A DNA stretch of 64,000 nt. Source: Asterias rubens (taxonomy: Eukaryota > Echinodermata > Asteroidea > Forcipulatida > Asteriidae). The DNA is taken from positions 3,524,054 through 3,588,053 of the forward strand of contig NC_047070.1 of NCBI RefSeq assembly GCF_902459465.1, in the 5' to 3' direction. The notes beneath the pieces are model-generated. The model did no database searches. It was not told the origin of the DNA and worked only from the letters and a program-made list of their open reading frames with translations. Below are positions 36,801 through 51,800 of the stretch, in pieces. The translations under genes were made by a program, and so were the position numbers. Every line of letters starts with the position of its first letter. Positions within the stretch are counted from its first letter, which is position 1.

Positions 36801-39800
36801 CATTGGGTGGGACCATCGAGTTCACCTGTGAGTCACCGTTGAGGGCGCGGTACATCAGTGTTGATATCCCCACTGGAGGTTACCTGCAACTTTGTGAAGT
36901 GACGGTCTTTGAACTTCCGCTGGAGAGTTGCCTTCCACCGGCAAGTAGGTCACAAAATAGAAGCTTAATGATTGACAGATGTTTTGGTTAAGTCTCCTAC
37001 GAAAAAAAAAACACCCTTAAAATGTACCTTTGTTTTCTTTCCAGTGCAATCAGGACAACTATCAATCATTGGAAAGCCGACTGCACAAAGTACAACATTC
37101 ATTGAAAACTATACTTCAGATAAAGCTGTAGATGGAAGTCCAGGCACATACCTCTACCCCAACAATGTCTGCTCACATACAGGTCAGTTTTAAAACAAGA
37201 ACTTTAAAAAGCAATGCAGGATTTTTTTTCAGAACCGAGAAGACTCCCGAACAATCCGATAAATCTACTCCTCGGTAGTAGAAAACTTAGCAAGACACTT
37301 CTCTAAAGAACAAACTCAACCTCAAGTAAATAACACACTTGGTGTTACCGCAAACCAAATCATAAGAACTTTAATCGTTCTGTCGAATAGATTCTGGAAC
37401 CAATTTTCAAAGTCCACGTACAGTTTTTGTTGTTTTCATTTCTTTTCTAGGTGAAGAGGCTCATCCTTGGTGGAGAGTGGATCTTGAGGAAGAGCATTGT
37501 ATCAGCAAAGTGACCATTCTTAACCGTGGAGATTGTTGCAGTAAGTGTTTTAAAGCTCCTACATACATTTTCTGTGTTCTTGGTGACCTGTTTTTATGAC
37601 CATTATTGGCAAATCAATCATCATCTCTGGTTTTTCATTACGTAAATATTTGACTTCAAACTTCAGTTTTTTCTGTATGGAACAGGTGACCGTTTGACGA
37701 ATGCAGTTGTCCGTGCCGGCATGAATGATGACGTCATCACCAATCACCAATGTGGTTCAGCAGTAACAGCTGATCAAGCTCAACCATTGGGTGGGACCAT
37801 CGAGTTCGCCTGTGAGTCACCGTTGAGGGCGCGGTACACCAGTGTTGATATCCCCACTGGAGGTTACCTGCAACTTTGTGAAGTGACGGTCTTTGAACTT
37901 CCGCTGGAGAGTTGCCTTCCACCGGCAAGTAGGTCACAAAAAATAGAAGCTTAATGATTGACAGATGTTTTGGTTAAGTCTCCTACGAAAAAAAAGCACC
38001 CTTAAAATGTACCTTTGTTTTCTTTCCAGTCCAATCAGGACAACTATCAATCATTGGAAAGCCGACTGCACAAAGTACAACATTCATTGAAAACTATACT
38101 TCAGATAAAGCTGTAGATGGAAGTCCAGGCACATACCTCTACCCCAACAATGTCTGCTCACATACAGGTCAGTTTTAAAACAAGAACTTTAAAAAGCAAT
38201 GCAGGATTTTTTTTCAGAACCGAGAAGACTCCCGAACAATCCGATGAATCTACTCCTCGGTAGTAGAAAACTTAGCAAGACACTTCTCTAAAGAACAAAC
38301 TCAACCTCAAGTAAATAACACACTTGGTGTTACCGCAAACCAAATCATAAGAACTTTAATCGTTCTGTCGAATAGATTCTGGAACCAATTTTCAAAGTCC
38401 ACGTACAGTTTTTGTTGTTTTCATTTCTTTTCTAGGTGAAGAGGATCATCCTTGGTGGAGAGTGGATCTTGAGGAAGAGCATTGTATCAGCAAAGTGACC
38501 ATTCTTAACCGTGGAGATTGTTGCAGTAAGTGTTTTAAAGCTCCTACCTACATTTTCTGTGTTCTTGGTGACCTGTTTTTATGACCATTATTGGCAAATC
38601 AATCATCATCTCTGGTTTTTCATTACGTAAATATTTGACTTCAAACTTCAGTTTTTTCTGTATGGAACAGGTGACCGTTTGACGAATGCAGTTGTCCGTG
38701 CCGGCATGAATGATGACGTCATCACCAATCACCAATGTGGTTCAGCAGTAACAGCTGATCAAGCTCTACCATTGGGTGGGACCATTGAGTTCGCCTGTGA
38801 GTCACCGTTGAGGGCGCGGTACACCAGTGTTGATATCCCCACTGGAGGTTACCTGCAACTTTGTGAAGTGACGGTCTTTGAACTTCCGCTGGAGAGTTGC
38901 CTTCCACCGGCAAGTAGGTCACAAAAAATAGAAGCTTAATGATTGACAGATGTTTTGGTTAAAGACAGTGGACACAATTGGTAATTGTCAAAGACCAGTC
39001 TTCTCACTTGGTGTATCTCAACATAGGCATAAAATAACAAACCTGTGAAAACTTGAGCTCAATCGGTCGTCGAGTTTGCGAGATAATAATGAAAACAAAA
39101 ACACCCTTGTCACACGAAGTTGTGTGCTTTCTGATGCTTGATTTCGAGACCTCAAATTCTCCCCTTGAGGTCTCGAAATCAAATTCGTGAAAAATGACTT
39201 CTTTCACCAAAAACTACGTCACTTCAGAGGGAGCTGTTTCTCACAACGTTTTATACTATCAACCTCTCCCCATTACTCGTAATCAAGAAAGGTTTTATGA
39301 TGATAATTATTTTGAGTAATTACCAATAGTGTCCACTGCCTTTAAGTCTCCTACGAAAACAAAACCTTAAAATGTACTTTTGTTTTCTTTCCAGTCAAAT
39401 CGGGACAACTATCAATCATTGGAAAGCCGACTGCACAAAGTACAACATTCATTGAAAACTATACTTCAGATAAAGCTGTAGATGGAAGTCCAGGCACATT
39501 CCTTTACCCCAACAATGTCTGCTCACATACAGGTCAGTTTTAAAACAAGAACTTTAAAAAGCAAGGCATGATTTTTTTTCAGAACCGAGAAGACTCCCGA
39601 ACAATCCGATAAATCTACTCCTCGGTAGTAGAAAACTTAGCAAGACACTTCTCTAAAGAACAAACTCAACCTCAAGTAAATAACACACTTGGTGTTACCG
39701 CAAACCAAATCATAAGAACTTTAATCATTCTGTCGAATAGATTCTGGAACCAATTTTCAAAGTCCACGTACAGTTTTTGTTGTTTTCATTTCTTTTCTAG

Positions 39801-42800
39801 GTGAAGAGGCTCATCCTTGGTGGAGAGTGGATCTTGAGGAAGAGCATTGTATCAGCAAAGTGACCATTCTTAACCGTGGAGATTGTTGCAGTAAGTGTTT
39901 TAAAGCTCCTACCTACATTTTCTGTGTTCTTGGTGACCTGTTTTTATGACCATTATTGGCAAATCAATCATCATCTCTGGTTTTTCATTACGTAAATATT
40001 TGACTTCAAACTTCAGTTTTTTCTGTATGGAACAGGTGACCGTTTGACGAATGCAGTTGTCCGTGCCGGTTTGAATGATGATGTCATCACCAATCACCAA
40101 TGTGGTTCAGCAGTAACAGCTGATCAAGCTCAACCATTGGGTGGGACCATCGAGTTCACCTGTGAGTCACCGTTGAGGGCGCGGTACATCAGTGTTGATA
40201 TTCCCACTGGAGGTTATCTGCAACTTTGTGAAGTGACGGTCTTTGAACTTCCGCTGGAGAGTTGCCTTCCACCGCCAAGTAGGTCACAAAAAATAGAAGC
40301 TTAATGATTGACAGATGTTTTGGTTAAGTCTCCTACGAAAAAAAAACACCCTTAAAATTTAGCTTTGTTTTCTTTCCAGTCCAATCAGGAAATATGCTTT
40401 AGGATGCTTGCTACATGAACCAGAAACACCAGGCCCAATTTCTCTGCTCACGAGTTAGCGGCGATTGTTGACTTCTGCGCGTGCGTACCCCACGTAGGCA
40501 TTCTACGCTTACATACAAGGATAGCGCAGAAATTCGGCGCTTGCACGTAAGCGGGGAATCGTGATCGTAAGGGCAGAATTCGGCGGTAAGCAGAGCCATG
40601 TAATTAGGCCCAGGATATCCCTTGCTCCTCCACAAGAAGCATTCGGGACATGGCAGATCATGTCCACTGCAATTGGTAGAGCACGTTAAAGAACACAGAT
40701 CACTTTTATTTGGTGGAAAATAAGGGTTAACCCGGTATTTCTGTTTCATATATATAATGCTATAGCAAACTATGGGTGGGACCATTGAGTTCACCTGTGG
40801 TTCACTGTTGAGGGCACGATTCTTCCTGCAACTTTGTGAAGTCACAGTCGCTGAGCTGCCACTGGAGAAATGCCTTCCACCTGCAAGTAGGTCACTAGCC
40901 TTTAATCAAAGGCGCACGCGGCACCCCCAGATGTCAAGCACGACCCAAGATTAGATATCACGCCCGAAAAAAGACAAGCGCGAGCGGTGAAGGAGCCCGC
41001 GACGCCGCTCGCTGCGTCATCGGGCGGTGCCGCCGCCACCGCATGCGCATAATTTATTAAAGGCTAGTAGTGACGTGCCTAAATTTAAACTGAACGATTG
41101 ACAGATGTTTTGACCAAGTTTCCAACACAACCGCCCACAGGACTGTCAAACACCCTTAAAATTTACAATTTTTTTCTTTCCAGTCCAATCAGGACAACTA
41201 TCAATCGTTGGAAAGCCGACTGCACAAAGTACGACACATAATGAAAACTATACTTCAGATAAAGCTGTAGATGGAAGTCAAGGCACATACCTCTACCCCA
41301 ACAATGTCTGCTCACATACAGGTCAGTTTTTAAAACAAGAACTTTAAAAAGCAAGGCAGGATTTTTTTTCAGAACCGAGAAGACTCCCGAACAATCCGAT
41401 AAATCTACTCCTCGGTAGTAGAAAACTTAGCAAGACACTTCTCTAAAGAACAAACTCAACCTCAAGTAGATAACACACTAAGTGTTAACGCAAACCAAAT
41501 CATAAGAACTTTAATCGTTCTGTCGAATAGATTCTGGAACCAATTTTCAAAGTCCACGTACAGTTTTTGTTGTTTTCATTTCTTTTCTAGGTGAAGAGGC
41601 TCATCCTTGGTGGAGAGTGGATCTTGAGGAAGAGCATTGTATCAGCAAAGTGACCATTCTTAACCGTGGAGATTGTTGCAGTAAGTGTTTTAAAGCTCCC
41701 ACCTACATTTTCTGTGTTCTTTGTGACCTGTTTTTATGACCATTTTTGGCAAATCAATCATCATCTCTGGTTTTTCATTACGTAAATATTTGACTTCAAA
41801 CTTGAGTTTTTTTCTGTATGGAACAGGTGACCGTTTGACGAATGCAGTTGTCCGTGCCGGTTTGAATGATGACGTCATCACCAATCACCAATGTGGTTCA
41901 GCAGTAACAGCTGATCAAGCTCAACCATTGGGTGGGACCATCGAGTTCGCCTGTGAGTCACCGTTGAGGGCGCGGTACATCAGTGTTGATATCCCCACTG
42001 GAGGTTACCTGCAACTTTGTGAAGTGACGGTCTTTGAACTTCCGCTGGAGAGTTGCCTTCCACCGGCAAGTAGGTCACAAAATAGAAGCTTAATGATTGA
42101 AAGATGTTTTGGTTAAGTCTCCTACGAAAAAAAAGCACCCTTAAAATTTACCTTTGTTTTCATTCCAGTCCAATCAGGAAAAACGCTATAAGATGCTTGC
42201 TACATGAACCCGAAACACCAGGGCCCAATTTCTCTGCTCACGAGTTAGCGGCGATTGTTGACTTCTGCGCGTGCGTACCCCACGTAGGCATTCTACGCTT
42301 ACATACAAGGCTAGCGCAGAAATTCGGCGCTTGCACGTAAGCGGGGAATTGTGATCGTAAGGGCAGAATTCGGCGGTAAGCAGAGCCATGTAATTAGGCC
42401 CAGGATATCCCTTGCTCCTCCACAAGAAGCATTCGGGACATGGCAGATCATGTCCACTGCAATTGGTAGTGCACGTTAAAGAACACAGATCACTTTTATT
42501 TGGTGGAAAATAAGGGTTAACCCGGTATTTCTGTTTCATATATATAATGCTATAGCAAACTATGGGCGGGACCATTGAGTTCACCTGTGGTTCACTGTTG
42601 AGGGCACGATTCTTCCTGCAACTTTGTGAAGTCACAGTCGCTGAGCTGCCACTGGAGAAATGCCTTCCACCTGCAAGTAGGTCACTAGCCTTTAATCAAA
42701 GGCGCACGCGGGCACCCCCAGATGTCAAGCACGAACCAAGATTAGATATCACGCACGAAAAAAGACAAGCGCGAGCGGTGAAGGAGCCCGCGACGCCGCT

Positions 42801-45800
42801 CGCTGCGTCATCGGGCGGTGCCGCCGCCACCGCGTGCGCATAATTTATTAAAGGCTAGTAGGTGACGTGCCTAAATTTAAACTGAATGATTGACAGATGT
42901 TTTGACCAAGTTTCCAACACAACCGCCCACAGGACTGTCAAACACCCTTAAAATTTACAATTTTTTTCTTTCCAGTCCAATCAGGACAACTATCAATCGT
43001 TGGAAAGCCGACTGCACAAAGTACGACACATAATGAAAACTATACTTCAGATAAAGCTGTAGATGGAAGTCAAGGCACATACCTCTACCCCAACAATGTC
43101 TGCTCACATACAGGTCAGTTTTAAAACAAGAACTTTAAAAAGCAATGCAGGAATTTTTTTTCAGAACCGAGAAGACTCCCGAACAATCCGATAAATCTAC
43201 TCCTCGGTAGTAGAAAACTTAGCAAGACACTTCTCTAAAGAACAAACTCAACCTCAAGTAAATAACACACTTGGTGTTAACGCAAACCAAATCATAAGAA
43301 CTTTAATCATTCTGTAGAATAGATTCTGGAACCAATTTTCAAAGTCCACGTACATTTGTTGTTGTTTTCATTTCTTTTCTAGGTGAAGAGGCTCATCCTT
43401 GGTGGAGAGTGGATCTTGAGGAAGAGCATTGTATCAGCAAAGTGACCATTCTTAACCGTGGAGATTGTTGCAGTAAGTGTTTTAAAGCTCCCACCTACAT
43501 TTTCTGTGTTCTTTGTGACCTGTTTTTATGACCATTTTTGGCAAATAAATCATCATCTCTGGTTTTTCATTACGTAAATATTTGACTTCAAACTTGAGTT
43601 TTTTTCTGTATGGAACAGGTGACCGTTTGACGAATGCAGTTGTCCGTGCCGGTTTGAATGATGACGTCATCACCAATCACCAATGTGGTTCAGCAGTAAC
43701 AGCTGATCAAGCTCAACCATTGGGTGGGACCATCGAGTTCGCCTGTGAGTCACCGTTGAGGGCCGCAGTACATCAGTGTTGATATCCCCACTGGAGGTTA
43801 CCTGCAACTTTGTGAAGTGACGGTCTTTGAACTTCCGCTGGAGAGTTGCCTTCCACCGGCAAGTAGGTCACAAAAACAGAAGCTTAACGATTGACAGATG
43901 TTTTGGTTAAGTCTCACTACGAAAAAAAAGCACCCTTAAAATGTAACTTTGTTTTTCTTTCCATCCAATCAGGACATAGCTATAGGATGCGTTCTAACGA
44001 TAACCAGAAACACCAGGGCCCAATTTCTCTGCTCACTTGGTGTATCTCAACATAGGCAAAAATAACAAACCTGTGAAAACTTGAGCTCAATTGGTCGTCG
44101 AAGTTGCGAGATAATAATGAAAACAAAAACACCCTTGTCACCTGAAGTTGTGTGGTTTCTGATGCTTGATTTCGAGACCTCAAATTCTAAACTTGAGGTC
44201 TCGAAATCAAACTCGTGAAAAATGACTTCTTTCACAAAAACTACGTCACTTCAGAGGGAGCTGTTTCTCACAATGTTTTATACTATCAACCTCTCCCCAT
44301 TACTCGTAATCAAGAAAGTTTTATGACGATAATTATTTTGAGTAATTACCAATAGTGTCCACTGCCTTTAAGTCTCCTAAAAAAACACACCTTATTTTGT
44401 ACTTTTGTTTTCTTTCCAGTCAAATCAGGACAACTATCAATCATTGGAAAGCCGACTGCACAAAGTACAACCATTGAAATCTATACTTCAGATAAAGCTG
44501 TAGATGGAAGTCAAGGCACATACCTCTACCCCAACAATGTCTGCTCACATACAGGTCAGTTTTAAAACAAGAACTTTAAAAAGCAATGCAGGATTTTTTT
44601 TCAGAACCGAGAAGACTCCCGAACAATCCGATAAATCTACTCCTCGGTAGTAAAAAACTTAGCAAGACACTTCTCAAAAGAACAAACTCAACCTCAAGTA
44701 AATAACACACTTGGTGTTAACGCAAACCAAATCATAAGAACTTTAATCATTCTGTAGAATAGATTCTGGAACCAATTTCAAAGTCCACGTACATTTTTGT
44801 TGTTTTCATTTCTTTTCTAGGTGAAGAGGATCATCCTTGGTGAGAGTGGATCTTGAGGAAGAGCATTGTATCAGCAAAGTGACATTCTTAACCGTGAGAT
44901 TGTTGCAGTAATGTGTTTAAAGCTCCCTACCTACATTTTCTGTGTTCTTGGTGAACCTGTTTGTATACCATTATTGGCAAGTCAATCATCATCTCTTGTG
45001 TTTTCATTGACGTAAATATTTGACTTCAAACTTGATTTTTTTTCTGTATGGAACAGGTGACCGTTTGACTGAATGCAGTTGTCCGTGCCGGTTTGAATGA
45101 TGACGTCATCACCAATCACCAATGTGGTTCAGCAGTAACAGCTGATCAAGCTCAACCATTGGGTGGGACCATCGAGTTCGCCTGTGAGTCACCGTTGAGG
45201 GCGCGTACATCAGTGTTGATATCCCACTGGAGGTATCTGCAACTTTGTGAAGTGACGGTCTTTGAACTTCCGCTGGAGAGTTGCCTTCCACCGGCAAGTA
45301 GGTCACAAAATAGAAGCTTAATGATTGAAAGATGTTTTGGTTAAGTCTCCTACGAAAAAAAGCACCCTTGAAACTTAAAATTTACCTTTGTTTTCATTCC
45401 AGTCCAATCAGAAAAACGCTATAAGATGCTTGCTACATGAACCCGAAACACCAGGGCCCCAATTTCTCTGCTCACGAGTTCCGGCGATTGTTGACTTCTG
45501 CGCGTGCGTACCCCACGTAGCATTCTACGCTTACATACAAGGCTAGCGCAGAAATTCGGCGCTTGCACGTAAGCGGGAATTGTGATCGTAAGGGCAGAAT
45601 TCGGCGGTAAGCAGAGCCATGTAATTAGGCCCAGGATATCCCTTGCTCCTCCACAAGAAGCATTCGGGACATGGCAGATCATGTCCACTGCAATGGTAGT
45701 GCACGTTAAAGAACACAGATCACTTTATTGGTGGAAAAATAGTGTTAACCCGGTATTTCGTTTCATATATATAATGCTATAGCAAACTATGGGCGGGACC

Positions 45801-48800
45801 ATTGAGTTCACCTGTGTTCACTGTTGAGGGCACGATTCCTTCCTGCAACTTGTGAAGTCACAGTCGCTGAGCTGCCACTGGAGAAATGCCTTCCCACCTT
45901 CAAGTAGGTCACTAGCCTTTAATCAAAGGCGCACGCGGGCACCCCCAGATGTCAAGCACGACCAAGATTAGTATCACGCACGAAAAAAGACAAGCGCGAG
46001 CGGTGAAGGAGCCCGCGACGCCGCTCGCTGCGTCATCGGGCGGTGCCGCCGCCACCGCGTGCGCATAATTTATTAAGGCTAGTAGGTGACGTGCCTAAAT
46101 TTAAACTGAATGATTGACAGATGTTTTGACCAAGTTTCCAACACAAACCGCCCACAGGACTGTCAAAACCCCTTAAAATTTACAATTTTTTTCTTTCCAG
46201 TCCAATCAGGACAACTATCAATCGTTGGAAAGCCGACTGCACAAAGTACGACACATAATGAAAACTATACTTCAGATAAAGCTGTAGATGGAAGTCAAGG
46301 CACATACCTCTACCCCAACAATGTCTGCTCACATACAGGTCAGTTTTAAAACAAGAACTTTAAAAAGCAATGCAGGAATTTTTTTTCAGAACCGAGAAGA
46401 CTCCCGAACAATCCGATAAATCTACTCCTCGGTAGTAGAAAACTTAGCAAGACACTTCTCTAAAGAACAAACTCAACCTCAAGTAAATAACACACTTGGT
46501 GTTAACGCAAACCAATCATAAGAACTTTAATCATTCTGTAGAATAGATTCTGGAACCAATTTTCAAAGTCCACGTACATTTGTTGTTGTTTTCATTTCTT
46601 TTCTAGGTGAAGAGGCTCATCCTTGGTGGAGAGTGGATCTTGAGGAAGAGCATTGTATCAGCAAAGTGACCATTCTTAACCGTGGAGATTGTTGCAGTAA
46701 GTGTTTTAAAGCTCCCACCTACATTTTCTGTGTTCTTTGTGACCTGTTTTTATGACCATTTTTGGCAAATAAATCATCATCTCTGGTTTTTCATTACGTA
46801 AATATTTGACTTCAAACTTGAGTTTTTTTCTGTATGGAACAGGTGACCGTTTGACGAATGCAGTTGTCCGTGCCGGTTTGAATGATGACGTCATCACCAA
46901 TCACCAATGTGGTTCAGCAGTAACAGCTGATCAAGCTCAACCATTGGGTGGGACCATCGAGTTCGCCTGTGAGTCACCGTTGAGGGCGCAGTACATCAGT
47001 GTTGATATCCCCACTGGAGGTTACCTGCAACTTTGTGAAGTGACGGTCTTTGAACTTCCGCTGGAGAGTTGCCTTCCACCGGCAAGTAGGTCACAAAAAC
47101 AGAAGCTTAACGATTGACAGATGTTTTGGTTAAGTCTCCTACGACAAAAAAAAGCACCCTTAAAATGTACCTTTGTTTTCTTTCCAGTCCAATCAGGAAA
47201 TATGCTATAAGATGCTTGCTACATGAACCAGAAACACCAGGGCCCAATTTCTCTGCTCACGAGTTAGCGGCGATTGTTGACTTCTGCGCGTGCGTACCCC
47301 ACGTAGGCATTCTACGCTTACATACAAGGCTAGCGCAGAAATTCTGCACTTGCACGTAAGCGGGGAATCGTGATCGTAAGGGCAGAATTCGGCGGTAAGC
47401 AGAGCCATGTAATTAGGCCCAGGATATCCCTTGCTCCTCCACAAGAAGCATTCGGGGACATGGCAGATCATGTCCACTGCAATTGGTAGTGCACGTTAAA
47501 GAACACAGATCACTTTTATTTGGTGGAAAATAAGGGTTAACCCGGTATTTCTGTTTCATATATATAATGCTATAGCAAACTATGGGTGGGACCATTGAGT
47601 TCACCTGTGGTTCACTGTTGAGGGCACGATTCTTCCTGCAACTTTGTGAAGTCACAGTCGCTGAGCTGCCACTGGAGAAATGCCTTCCACCTGCAAGTAG
47701 GTCACTAGCCTTTAATCAAAGGCGCACGCGGGCACCCCCAGATGTCAAGCACGACCCAAGATTAGATATCACGCACGAAAAAAGACAAGCGCGAGCGGTG
47801 AAGGAGCCCGCGACGCCGCTCGCTGCGTCATCGGGCGGTGCCGCCGCCACCGCGTGCGCATAATTTATTAAAGGCTAGTAGGTGACGTGCCTAAATTTAA
47901 ACTGAATGATTGACAGATGTTTTGACCAAGTTTCCAACACAACCGCCCACAGGACTGTCAAACACCCTTAAAATTTACAATTTTGTTCTTTCCAGTCCAA
48001 TCAGGACAACTATCAATCGTTGGAAAGCCGACTGCACAAAGTACGACACATAATGAAAACTATACTTCAGATAAAGCTGTAGATGGAAGTCAAGGCACAT
48101 ACCTCTACCCCAACAATGTCTGCTCACATACAGGTCAGTTTTAAAACAAGAACTTTAAAAAAGCAATGCAGGAATTTGTTTTTCAGAACCGAGAAGACTC
48201 CCGAACAATCCGATAATCTACTCCTCGGTAGTAGAAAACTTAGCAAGACACTTCTCAAAAGAACAAACTCAACCTCAAGTAAATAACACACTTGGTGTTA
48301 ACGCAAACCAAATCATAAGAACTTTAATCATTCTGTAGAATAGATTCTGGAACAATTTTCAAAGTCCACGTACAGTTTTTGTTGTTTTCATTTCTTTTCT
48401 AGGTGAAGAGGATCATCCTTGGTGGAGAGTGGATCTTGAGGAAGAGCATTGTATCAGCAAAGTGACCATTCTTAACCGTGGAGATTGTTGCAGTAAGTGT
48501 TTTAAAGCTCCTACCTACATTTTCTGTGTTCTTGGTGACCTGTTTGTATGACCATTATTGGCAAGTCAATCATCATCTCTTGTTTTCATTACGTAAATAT
48601 TTGACTTCAAAACTTGAGTTTTTTCTGTATGGGAACAGGTGACCGTTTTGAACGAATGCAGTTGTCCGTGCCGGCATTGAAATGATGACGTCATCACCAA
48701 TCACCAAGTGTGGTTCAGCAGTAACAGCTGATCAAGCTCTAACCAGTGGGTGGGACCATCGAGTTCGCCTGTGAGTCACCGTTGAGGGCGCGGTAACATC

Positions 48801-51800
48801 AGTGTTGATATCCCCACTGGAGGTTACCTGCAACTTTGTGAAGTGACGGTCTTTGAACTTCCGCTTGGAGATTGCCTTCATCCCCGGCAAGTAGGTCACA
48901 AAAAATAGAAGCTTAATGATTGACAGAATGTTTTGGTTAAAGACAGTGGACACAATTGGTAATTGTCCAAAGACCAGTCTTACTCACTTGGTGTATCTCA
49001 ACATAGGCATAAAATACTAAACCTGTGAAACTTGAGCTCAATCGGTCGTGTCGAGTTTGCGAGATAATAATGAAAACAAAAACACCCTTGTCACACGAAG
49101 TTGTGTGCTTTCTGATGCTTGATTTCGAGACCTCAAATTCTAAACTTGAGGTCTCGAAATCAAATTCGTGAAAAATGACTTCTTTCACCAAAAACTACGT
49201 CACTTCAGAGGGAGCTGTTTCTCACAACGTTTTATACTATCAACCTCTCCCCATTACTCGTAATCAAGAAAGGTTTTATGATGATAATTATTTTGAGTAA
49301 TTACCAATAGTGTCCACTGCCTTTAAGTCTCCTACGAAAACAAAACCTTAAAATGTACTTTTGTTTTCTTTCCAGTCAAATCGGGACGACTATCAATCAT
49401 TGGAAAGCCGAGTGCACAAAGTACAACATTCATTGAAAACTATACTTCAGATAAAGCTGTAGATGGAAGTCCAGGCACATTCCTTTACCCCAACAATGTC
49501 TGCTCACATACAGGTCAGTTTTAAAACAAGAACTTTAAAAAGCAAGGCATGATTTTTTTTCAGAACCGAGAAGACTCCCGAACAATCCGATAAATCTACT
49601 CCTCGGTAGTAGAAAACTAAGCAAGACACTTCTCTAAAGAACAAACTCAACCTCAAGTAGATAACACACTTGGTGTTACCGCAAACCAAGTCGTAAGAAC
49701 TTTAATCATTCTGTCGAATAGATTCTGGAACCAATTTTCAAAGTCCACGTACAGTTTTTGTTGTTTTCATTTCTTTTCTAGGTGAAGAGGATCATCCTTG
49801 GTGGAGAGTGGATCTTGAGGAAGAGCATTGTATCAGCAAAGTGACCATTCTTAACCGTGGAGATTGTTGCAGTAAGTGTTTTAAAGCTCCTACCTACATT
49901 TTCTGTGTTCTTGGTGACCTGTTTTTATGACCATTATTGGCAAATCAATCATCATCTCTGGTTTTTGACTTCAAACTTGAGTTTTTTCTGTATGGAACAG
50001 GTGACCGTTTGACGAATGCAGTTGTCCGTGCCGGTTTGAATGATGACGTCATCACCAATCACCAATGTGGTTCAGCAGTAACAGCTGATCAAGCTCAACC
50101 ATTGGGTGGGACCATCGAGTTCGCCTGTGAGTCACCGTTGAGGGCGCGGTACATCAGTGTTGATATCCCCACTGGAGGTTACCTGCAACTTTGTGAAGTG
50201 ACGGTCTTTGAACTTCCGCTGGAGAGTTGCCTTCCACCGGCAAGTAGGTCACAAAATAGAAGCTTAATGATTGACAGATGTTATGGTTAAAGACAGTGGA
50301 CACAATTGGTAATTGTCAAAGACCAGTCTACTCACTTGGTGTATCTCAACATAGGCATAAAATAATAAACCTGTGAAAATTTGAGCTCAATCGGTCGTCG
50401 AGTTTGCGAGATAATAATGAAAACAAAAACACCCTTGTCACACGAAGTTGTGTGCTTTCTGATGCTTGATTTCGAGACCTCAAATTCTAAACTTGAGGTC
50501 TCGAAATCAAACTCGTGAAAAATGACTTCTTTCACAAAAACTACGTCACTTCTGAGGGAGCTGTTTCTCACAATGTTTTATACTATCAACCTCTCCCCAT
50601 TACTCGTAATCAAGAAAGTTTTATGACGATAATTATTTTGAGTAATTAATAATAGTGTCCACTGCCTTTAAGTCTCCTACAAAAAAAACACCTTATTTTG
50701 TACTTTTGTTTTCTTTCCAGTCCAATCAGGACAACTATCAATCGTTGGAAAGCCGACTGCACAAAGTACGACACATAATGAAAACTATACTTCAGATAAA
50801 GCTGTAGATGGAAGTCAAGGCACATACCTCTACCCCAACAATGTCTGCTCACATACAGGTCAGTTTTAAAACAAGAACTTTAAAAAGCAATGCAGGATTT
50901 TTTTTCAGAACCGAGAAGACTCCCGAACAATCCGATAAATCTACTCCTCGGTAGTAGAAAACTTAGCAAGACACTTCTCTAAAGAACAAACTCAACCTCA
51001 AGTAAATAACACACTTGGTGTTAACGCAAACCAAATCATAAGAACTTTAATCATTCTGTAGAATAGATTCTGGAACCAATTTTCAAAGTCCACGTACATT
51101 TGTTGTTGTTTTCATTTCTTTTCTAGGTGAAGAGGCTCATCCTTGGTGGAGAGTGGATCTTGAGGAAGAGCATTGTATCAGCAAAGTGACCATTCTTAAC
51201 CGTGGAGATTGTTGCAGTAAGTGTTTTAAAGCTCCCACCTACATTTTCTGTGTTCTTTGTGACCTGTTTTTATGACCATTTTTGGCAAATAAATCATCAT
51301 CTCTGGTTTTTTCATTACGTAAATATTGACTTCAAACTTGAGTTTTTTTCTGTATGGAACAGGTGACCGTTTACGAATGCAGTTGTCCGTGCCGGTTTGA
51401 ATGATGACGTCATCACCAATCACCAATGTGGTTTCAGCAGTAACAGCTGATCAAGCTCAACCATGGGTGGGGACCATCGAGTTCGCCTGTGAGTCACCGT
51501 TGAGGCGCAGTACATCAGTGTTGATATCCCCACTGGAGGTTACCTGCAACTTGTGAAGTGACGGTCTTTGAACTTCCGCTGGAGAGTTGCCTTCCACCGG
51601 CAAGTAGGTCACAAAAACAGAAGCTTAACGATGACAGATGTTTTGGTTAAGTCTCCTACGCACAAAAAAGCACCCTTAAATGTACCTTTGTTTCTTTCCA
51701 GTCCAATCAGGAAATATGCTATAGGATGCTTGCTACATGAACCAGAAACACCAGGGCCCAATTTCTCTGCTCACGAGTTAGCGGCGATTGTTGACTTCTG

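Noticed and set aside
40895-41067. GC-rich stretch coding Ala/Arg-rich peptide continuous with C'
   Set aside because: It is a TIR element with CTAGCCTTTAAT/ATTAAAGGCTAG ends lying after the splice donor, so not part of the lectin.
42186-42635. 149-codon minus-strand frames repeated at the decayed modules (also near 40.8, 47.4, 52.0, 53.9, 55.7 and 60.3 kb)
   Set aside because: They are antisense to the A'-T2-C' remnants and recur only because the DNA block recurs; no start context, splice structure or family resemblance.
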